Shown here in pieces: positions 6,831 to 12,501 of a DNA stretch of 12,501 bases; positions within the stretch are counted from its first letter, which is position 1, and each line of letters opens with the position of its first letter. This DNA comes from Rachicladosporium sp. CCFEE 5018. Lineage: Eukaryota; Ascomycota; Dothideomycetes; Cladosporiales; Cladosporiaceae. The DNA lies in the NCBI GenBank assembly GCA_002077045.2, contig KZ111141.1:2700001-2712501 (forward strand). Reading direction: 5' to 3'. The notes under the pieces are model-generated. The model saw only the letters and a program-made list of their open reading frames with translations, did no database searches and was not told the origin of the DNA. The position numbers and the translations under genes are program-made.

Positions 6831-9800
6831 TCATCTCTGACAAAACAACTCCACCTCCCCCATCCCCATCCCACCCCCTCCCTCCCCACCATCCCCGCCC
6901 TTCGTCCAACTCTCAAACGCCTCCGCGACATCCTCATCCGTCTGAATAGTAACATAATCCTCATCGTCAAGATACTTCAACTTGACCACATTCTCCCCCG
7001 TACTCTTCCCCGGCCCACTCCCTAGACTCAAATTCGTGCTCCGCTGCAGCTTAGCGTCAATGCGGTCTTTGAGACTTTGGTAGGAGATGTTGACGGGTAC
7101 GACGAGCGTGAGGACTTGCGCCGCGGAGGGCGCGTGGACTTTGACTTTGAGTTGGGTTGGGGCGGGAGGGCCGGCGGAGGAGGAGGGTGTGGTGGTGCGG
7201 GAGAGGGGGGTGCTGCTGGGTGGATAGTTCGGATAGGGACCGTTTGTTGGACTGGGCTCTTGATGCGAGCCTTGTCTGCCGGAGCGGACCATCTGCGGGG
7301 ATTGCGAGGGTGCTCGCTGCTGCTGCGCGAGCGAGGGCGAATTTGATTGGCTTCGGGGCAGCATGTGAGGCGGGTAAGGTTGGTGATTGTAGGCTTGCGG
7401 CATATCGGGGACTGGAGGCTGGGGAGCACCGTTCCGAGCGCGTTGTTGTTGGCCTTGGACGTCCGGTGAGGAGGCCGAGCGGTTCCGAGGGGCGACGCTC
7501 TGAGCTGAGTGCATGCCTGCGCCTAGGCGGGGAACGTTGCCACGCATAGCTTGCGGCGGGTAGCCGTTACTCGCGTTTGGTGGAGGGCGACCCATAGCTG
7601 GTGCTGTGAATCGAGACTGGTTGTGAGGATGTGCTTGTTGCTCGTCGTAGTAGCCGTTGTGGGCTTGTTGTGGAAGTGGTTGGCGAGGGAATGGGTACAT
7701 GCTTGAACTCGAGCTTGTCCGCGCACTTGACATTGGCGATTCGGGTGTTGGTGAGAAGTACGAGTCGTTTGGTCCGCCTCGCTCAGCTGGTGATACCATC
7801 TGTGCTTGCAGCTCTCTTGTCCGCAATGACAGCTGGGGCTGTGTTTGCTGCGCCAGACTGCCGGGCTGGAACCGGGGAGGAGGTACCCGAGATTGTGCTG
7901 CAGCGCTCAATGGTGGCCCTCCCGAGTCTCCAGTCGTACTCCGCGATCGCAGCGAAGTCTGTGATGCGTTACGAGACTGCGAGAGGCTGCTTGCGCTAGA
8001 GTGATACGGCGCCTGTGAGCTGCTAGCCCAGCTCGGCTGCCCGCTAGCCACCAGCGTCTCGGCATCGTCTTCGTCCTCCTCAGCGTGTGTCGCATAGGGA
8101 TTCTCGAGCGCATTTTGGTTGCGCATGAACTCGAACTCCGTCTGACTCGTGCCACCAAGTCGACTGCCGTCCGAATTTCTCGCCGAGCGCCCTCTGAACT
8201 GACTTCGCTGCACTTCAATTTGCTGTGCCCATTTCTTCATCATATCTTCGCTCACAAATCGAATGATGAAGTTCTCGATGCCAGGGTCGCCTTTCCAGAA
8301 AATCTGGCATGTATATGAGCCTACGCAAACAAACGAAGATCAGTCTCATGCTCAAACAACATACCCGTTCGGTGCTCTTTATCAAGAGATGCGGGTCCAT
8401 ACCTGGTTTGCACAGTGAAATCAAGTCAGTCACGTTTTGCATGAAGATGCGGCCCTTGAGTTGGAGCTTCGGCTTGCCGCGCTTGTCGACCATGGGCTTC
8501 GAGGCGAGCTTGTTCTTGGGCTTGCTGGGGTCGATGTCTTTGCAGCAGAGTAAGATCGTCTCGAAAGGTAGACGTGGTACTGCCAGTCTTGTCAGTGAGG
8601 CTCCCTATCGCTCCTTCCGCAATACTAACCTGCCGCTCCGCGTCCTTGCCCACAGCCAGATTCTCGCTCTTCAATACAGTAAATGTGCCATATAGCAACA
8701 ACTCCCCGAACCCCTCAACCCGATGACCCTTCCAGTCCTCAACCCTCAGCTTCAGCTCCTGCACAGCCTCCGCCTTCTCCTCCCGATCAACAGCATGATT
8801 CGTCCGACTAAGCACACTAGTCGCCGCCTCCTTCCCATCAAGCAGATCATTCCTCCTCGCCTCGTCCAGATCACCCTTCTTATACAGGTCCTCGAGCAGC
8901 AAAGGATACTTGGACAGCCGTTGGAAAGGCTTCATCAGAAAGCCGTATAATGCAGTGGAGCTCTCGACCATCTGGCGCATCTCGACGCTGCCACCTGCGT
9001 CTTTGAGCTTGTTGTACTCGGCTACAACGGTCTTTTCACATTTCCGCTGATTGGCGATATAAGGTTCGTAAACCTTGAAGGCGTCCATGTAGAGCAGGAA
9101 GAGCTTGCCCCAGTTCTGCTCCTCTTCGGGTAGTGCGTTCGTCTGTTCGACTCGGATGAGGAAGCGGCGTTGAAAGTCGAGAAGAGGCTTCAGGTTCAGG
9201 AAGATGTCGTGAATCGCATCTCCAGGGATAATGCCCTTTTCCTCGACCAGATGTCGGAACGACTGCAGCAGCTCCAGATGCTGCACATACGTCCTCTCGG
9301 TCGTGACCAGCTCACTGACAATGTGCTGCCGTTGTGTCCGCTTCAACGACTTATTCGCATTCTCAAAGTCCGTCGCCGTAGGCTGCACATCATCGATCAA
9401 TCCTCGCTTGACCAGCATGTCCAGCACTCTGTTTACGACTCTTGTCACCTTCACAAATCCCGATGTGTCATCCCCATACAAGTCCATCACAATAAAGCAC
9501 TCATCCTGCGGGAACTTGAGCTCATTCATGCAAGCCTGCAAGAACTTCAGCGTCGCAGCTTTCGGCTTCTTCTCATCTTTCAGCGTAGCATTGACCTGCA
9601 ATGGTGCGCTGATTTCCAGCGCATTGTACAAGTATATGAGCGGGAAGCCGCGTCGAAAGAACCTCCATAGCAGTGTCACGGGATCTGTGTCTTCCCCCGC
9701 ATCGGCCTCCTCGTCCATGAGATCCTCCTCAAAGCCAGGGACTGCCAGTAACCGCTTGCGGAGTGCGACTCCGACCTGGAACAACGAGGCAGAGGCATGC

Positions 9801-10117
9801 GCAACGCTGTTCATGATGTTCACTGTTGGCGTGACATCATTCCCATTCGGCCCTCCGCCGTTACTCGTAGGTCCTGATCCGAGTGGCGGAGGAAAGAGCG
9901 TGCTGTTCGTGGTACCCTGGGTCGTGTCGCTGGATCGCGATGACTCCTTTGACTGCATGCTGTGATTCGACGAGGTATGCGCGCGCGAGAGGATGTGAGG
10001 GTTCGGTGGGGCGTAGTTGCCGTTCATGTTGGATGTCGGCTTGGCGGGGTTCTGCAGACCTCGCGAGGGCGCAGTGTGAGTGCGCATCAAGTAAGGATTG
10101 CCATATGCTACTTCCAT
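6831..10117 (-). CDS. CDC24: Cdc24-type Rho guanine nucleotide exchange factor for Cdc42
   Basis: The exons on the minus strand are 10117-8630, 8579-8403 and 8320-6831. About 1051 residues result if the frame is restored as discussed below. Order of domains: a disordered Ser/Asn-rich start; a calponin-homology-like domain (about 145-245, with LLWRFFRRGFPLIYLYNAL); a DH domain (about 262-440, with QHIVSELVTTERTYVQHLEL and MKPFQRLSKYPLLL); a PH domain (about 460-600, with RGKPKLQLKGRIFMQNVTD and CQIFWKGDPG); a long Pro/Gln/Ser-rich linker; and a C-terminal PB1 domain (about 946-1051) with the acidic motif YLDDEDYVTIQTDEDVAEAF. By family knowledge, it activates Cdc42 at sites of polarised growth and its PB1 domain binds the scaffold Bem1. 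The start MEVAYGNPY is the first ATG, and Cdc24 orthologues often begin similarly. Oddity: with the best splice sites exon 2 is out of frame by one base, inside the PH domain strand that should read YHVYLFE. The rest of the PH and PB1 domains is intact, so the gene is probably functional. Confidence 0.93.
8321..8402 (-). other. CDC24: CDC24 intron 2 (82 nt)
   Basis: On the minus strand the donor is GTATGG, the branch-like site is GACTGAT and the acceptor is GCGTAG. The junction is phase 1 in a Gly codon and gives KPG followed by SYTCQIFWKGDPG, the expected PH-domain continuation. Confidence 0.85.
8580..8629 (-). other. CDC24: CDC24 intron 1 (50 nt)
   Basis: On the minus strand the donor is GTTAGT, the branch-like site is CACTGAC and the acceptor is GGCAG. 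Exon 1 ends in phase 0 after a Gln codon. Exon 2 then begins TACCACGTCTACCTTTCGAG, one T short of the codons for YHVYLFE. Confidence 0.75.
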
Positions 10118-10155
10118 GTCGCTTGCGTTGTGTGGGTGTTACGGTGATTGGTGGT

Positions 10156-10185
10156 TCAGGTGGGTGCTGTGGCGGGTCCGGCCAT
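10156..10185 (-). promoter_or_regulatory. upstream ORF of 9 codons in the CDC24 leader
   Basis: Reading the minus strand, a single ATG lies between the purine/pyrimidine-rich promoter block and the CDC24 start. It encodes MAGPATAPT and stops 38 bases before the CDC24 ATG. It has T at -3 and G at +4, a weak-to-moderate context. If the transcript starts near 10340 this uORF would be in the leader and could lower or tune translation. Confidence 0.35.
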
Positions 10186-10304
10186 GTAGGTGGTGGACTT
10201 GGCCGTGTGCAATGCTAGGTGCAGGGTGATGAATGAGCCAGGCGATGCTGTGACTGGGACTGAGGGGTTGTGGTGACGGCGGTGGTGTCGGTCTTGCAGC
10301 CAGA

Positions 10305-10340
10305 CAGAAGGTAGGAGAGGGTAGATGGAGCGGAGAGGGG
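10305..10340 (-). promoter_or_regulatory. pyrimidine-rich block (minus strand), likely CDC24 start-site region
   Basis: The + strand is nearly all purine here, so the CDC24 sense strand has a C/T-rich tract 190-220 bases before its ATG. Such tracts mark start sites in many fungal genes. Between it and the CDC24 ATG there is one upstream ATG. Confidence 0.3.
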
Positions 10341-11504
10341 TATCGTCACGTCCGGGCCACTGCACGGGGTGGCGGCGACGAGTCGCTGGCGTTCGGCGGC
10401 ACGTTTCACACCGTGCAACTTCGGGTCTGCACTGCACACACTGGGCTAGAGTTTTGTGGGGAGAGGCAGCGGCGGAAGGTGTGTTGAGTCGCTCGGTCCG
10501 GCGCGTGTGGAAGGGGCCAGGGGTCTAGAAGGAGAAGCTCGTCCCTTGCCCAGTATTGCACAAAGAACTCGATCCTTGGGGTACTTTGCAACACAACACT
10601 CGATATGAGCAGCAAGTCAAGCTGTGCAGTCGGAGGAAAAGGTCACGTCGCACAAGGCGCTGCGGGTGACAAACGTCGCTTCGGCAGTGTGCGCTCTTTG
10701 CATACAGCATCTGCATCCTGCACGCCACATCGCACACCAATCCGCGTCCCCAGCAAAAGCAGCATCTTCCAGGGACGAGTCTTTGTCGCGATTCCCCTCG
10801 GCCCGCGGCGCCTGCTCCCCTTTGCACCAGCGAATCATGGCATTCTAGATGCGCCAATGAGCTTGCACGAACGCTTTTCACGAGACGAGTTGGCACTTGC
10901 ATATGCAGCTAGGATTGAAACATGCCTTACCGGATATGCGCCAACTGCTTCTTGCTGCTTCTTCTGCCTTGCCAGGTGGGGATTGAGATTGAGATGGGAT
11001 GAAGTGGCATGTCAATCAACGATGCGAATCTCTCTGTCGCCATGTCTTTCACGAAGCATATCCGCACGTGGCCGCACAAGCGATCGTCGTTTGTATGGGA
11101 CTGTGACCAATAACCTCCGCTCCCCAGGTCATCACGCTGGGCTTTGCAAGCATGACCCTCTGTATGTGGGCGCTCACTACAGACAGCTCTCCAACGAGAC
11201 CATCGCCGAGCAGTTGCGCCTTGAGAAGCACGTCACCTTAAGATCCTCCAAGTGACCGTGGACTCATGCGATGCTCGGGTTTCAGCTTAGGCACCAAATC
11301 TTGTGCCCCCGCGCGTCCGTGCAACGCTTGTGTACCCTTAGTCATGTCGTTGCTTCCAAACACATGAGACATCCAACTGCCACTTCCACTCACGTGCACA
11401 TCGTTGACTCCACCTACGGTAACCGCGGTCGAGACACATCTCCTTGCACCACCGACTACGACACTCCAGTACACGCAAGGACTGCTGCACCTTCCACCAC
11501 CCGG

Positions 11505-11537
11505 GCACTCTCCGCCTCCCTCCGTCACTCATCCCTA
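11505..11537 (+). promoter_or_regulatory. pyrimidine-rich block, likely F-box gene start-site region
   Basis: A C/T-rich tract lies about 65-95 bases before the ATG of the F-box gene. It is placed as expected for a fungal transcription start with a short leader. Confidence 0.3.
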
Positions 11538-11599
11538 CATGCCCGCATGACCTAACTCATAGCAACCTCATTTACCACCGCCACAAACCACCCGCAAAC

Positions 11600-12501
11600 A
11601 TGGCTACACCTTCACGCGCATACCAGTCACTGCCACCACCGCGCAACATGGCAGTCAGTCACCCGGTCCAGCGCGCACCTTCCAACTTCGACGAAGGGTT
11701 CTCGGAAGAGACCCAAAGTCAGCCGGAGAGTGACGTCGAGCTCGACATGCGAACCGATGTCAAGCTGCCGGATACTGTGGATCAGTTACTGGATGTCATG
11801 GAGAACTTGACGCTGGAGCAAAGAGTGAATGTCGTCCGGCAGACGGCGCTGGGGTTGTCGCCGGAGGATCAGCTTGGTATGTTTGTGTGTAACTTGATCT
11901 TGCGTGGTGGTGGTACTGACAGCAAGACTAGAACTGGCAAATAGTCTGCTAGCTCTGCTGCCGACATGGGCGAAGCAGCAGGCAAGCGCGCATCTAGACT
12001 CGCTCATGTTCTTTGACCCGATTGCCTACTTGCCTGTCGAGCTTGTGGCGCTTGTACTTGGCAATCTCTCGCCTAGAGATCTGCTGCATGCGTCAGGCGT
12101 GAATCGCGCATGGCGGGACCGCACACAGGATGAGGAGCTGTGGCGAAGTTGCGTCGCACGAGAGGGATGGCGTGTAGATCGCAGAAAGATGAAGAGGTAC
12201 GAGCACGTCAGAGATGAGAGACGTGCGAGGCAAGCGAAGGCTGCTAGCAAAAGCGGGAGTCAGATGCTGGCTCGCAAAGATAGCCGCAAGCGACGTAGGG
12301 AGGAGGCTTTCAGCGAGAGCGAGCTGTCGCGGCGAGGCATGGATGGCAGTACCGATGATTGCGGCAGCTCTTACGCAGAGTCGGAAGATGACATGATGGA
12401 TGGCCTGGAGATGCAGGGGGTTGCAGATGCGCGTGGACGTGGCGGGCAGGACCGTACACAGGCTGAGTTGAGAGCTGCAACAAGCAGTCACCTCAGTCCG
12501 C
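11600..12501 (+). CDS. F-box protein, possibly F-box/WD40 (FWD-1/beta-TrCP-like), 5' part
   Basis: The exons are 11600-11876 and 11932 onward; the gene runs off the window, with about 282 residues visible. The start has a strong context (AAACATGG). Residues 1-60 are polar. A helical stretch at about 65-110 (TVDQLLDVMENLTLEQRVNV, later ELANSLLALLPTWAK) precedes an F-box at about 120-172: FFDPIAYLPVELVALVLGNL, then LLHASGVNRAWRDRTQDEEL and WRSCVAREGW. F-box proteins bind Skp1 and bring substrates to SCF ubiquitin ligases. The helix, F-box and EGW arrangement recalls, from memory, fungal FWD-1/beta-TrCP-type proteins, where WD40 repeats follow. After the F-box the visible part is a charged, Arg/Lys- then Asp/Glu-rich linker, and no WD40 repeat is in view, so the subtype is unproven. 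Codon phase agrees across the intron, joining G to AA as a Glu codon. Confidence 0.82.
11877..11931 (+). other. intron 1 of the F-box gene (55 nt)
   Basis: The donor is GTATGT, the branch-like site is TACTGAC and the acceptor is ACTAG. It is a phase 1 intron; splicing joins DQLG-like sequence to ELANSLLALLP and opens the long downstream frame. Confidence 0.85.

Larger units (their letters stand above)
10118..11599. other. divergent intergenic region between CDC24 and the F-box gene
   Basis: This 1.48 kb region serves two divergent genes. The 10118-10340 part is the probable CDC24 leader and core promoter; the part after about 11260 is the probable F-box promoter. Two CACGTG palindromes occur at 11065-11070 and 11391-11396. 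A + strand frame runs without a stop for 216 codons at 10605-11255, but I recognise nothing in it. No RNA gene or repeat was seen. Confidence 0.5.

Noticed and set aside
7028..8218. Other-frame ORFs over the Pro/Gln-rich linker of CDC24
   Set aside because: They are low-complexity shadows of the repetitive, GC-rich linker and show no recognisable family.
9231..9965. Long + strand ORFs (up to 244 codons) inside CDC24
   Set aside because: They lie antisense to the well-supported exon 1 and have no domain; coding bias of the real frame keeps them open.

Overview
The window looks like nuclear DNA of a filamentous ascomycete, probably a Dothideomycete-type mould. It has about 50-57% GC and introns of 50-82 nt with fungal donors (GTAAGT, GTATGT, GTTAGT), CTRAC-like branch points and CAG/TAG acceptors. 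The protein families are typical of such fungi. No bacterial, viral or transposon gene was recognised, and no RNA gene was seen. The class-level placement is inferred from style, not from a search.

Layout, left to right: (1) the 3' end of a DUF3429/TMEM69-like mitochondrial membrane protein on the + strand (about 37-486). (2) A sparse stretch of nearly 3.7 kb (487-4211) that looks empty to a simple ORF scan. Inside it I can assemble a four-exon gene at 2298-2688 for a 77-residue Cys/His-rich protein; one of its exons is only 2 nt long. (3) A complete single-exon Nramp-family divalent metal transporter on the + strand (4212-5984). (4) A convergent intergenic gap (5985-6830) with a possible 51-codon ORF. 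(5) A complete CDC24 gene on the - strand (10117 down to 6831, three exons), encoding the Cdc42 exchange factor with CH, DH, PH and PB1 domains. Its exon 1/exon 2 boundary carries an apparent one-base reading-frame problem. (6) A 1.48 kb divergent promoter region (10118-11599). (7) The first two exons of an F-box protein on the + strand (11600 to the window end), perhaps an F-box/WD40 ubiquitin-ligase subunit resembling FWD-1/beta-TrCP.

The genes form no operon or cluster. Metal uptake, polarity, ubiquitin-ligase and mitochondrial membrane functions are simply neighbours, as is usual in fungal chromosomes. CDC24 and the F-box gene are divergent; the Nramp gene and CDC24 are convergent. The most unusual items are the micro-exon gene, an alternative acceptor in it that would open a second long C-terminal frame, and the CDC24 frame discrepancy. 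I see no clear evidence of a wholly new multi-gene system.
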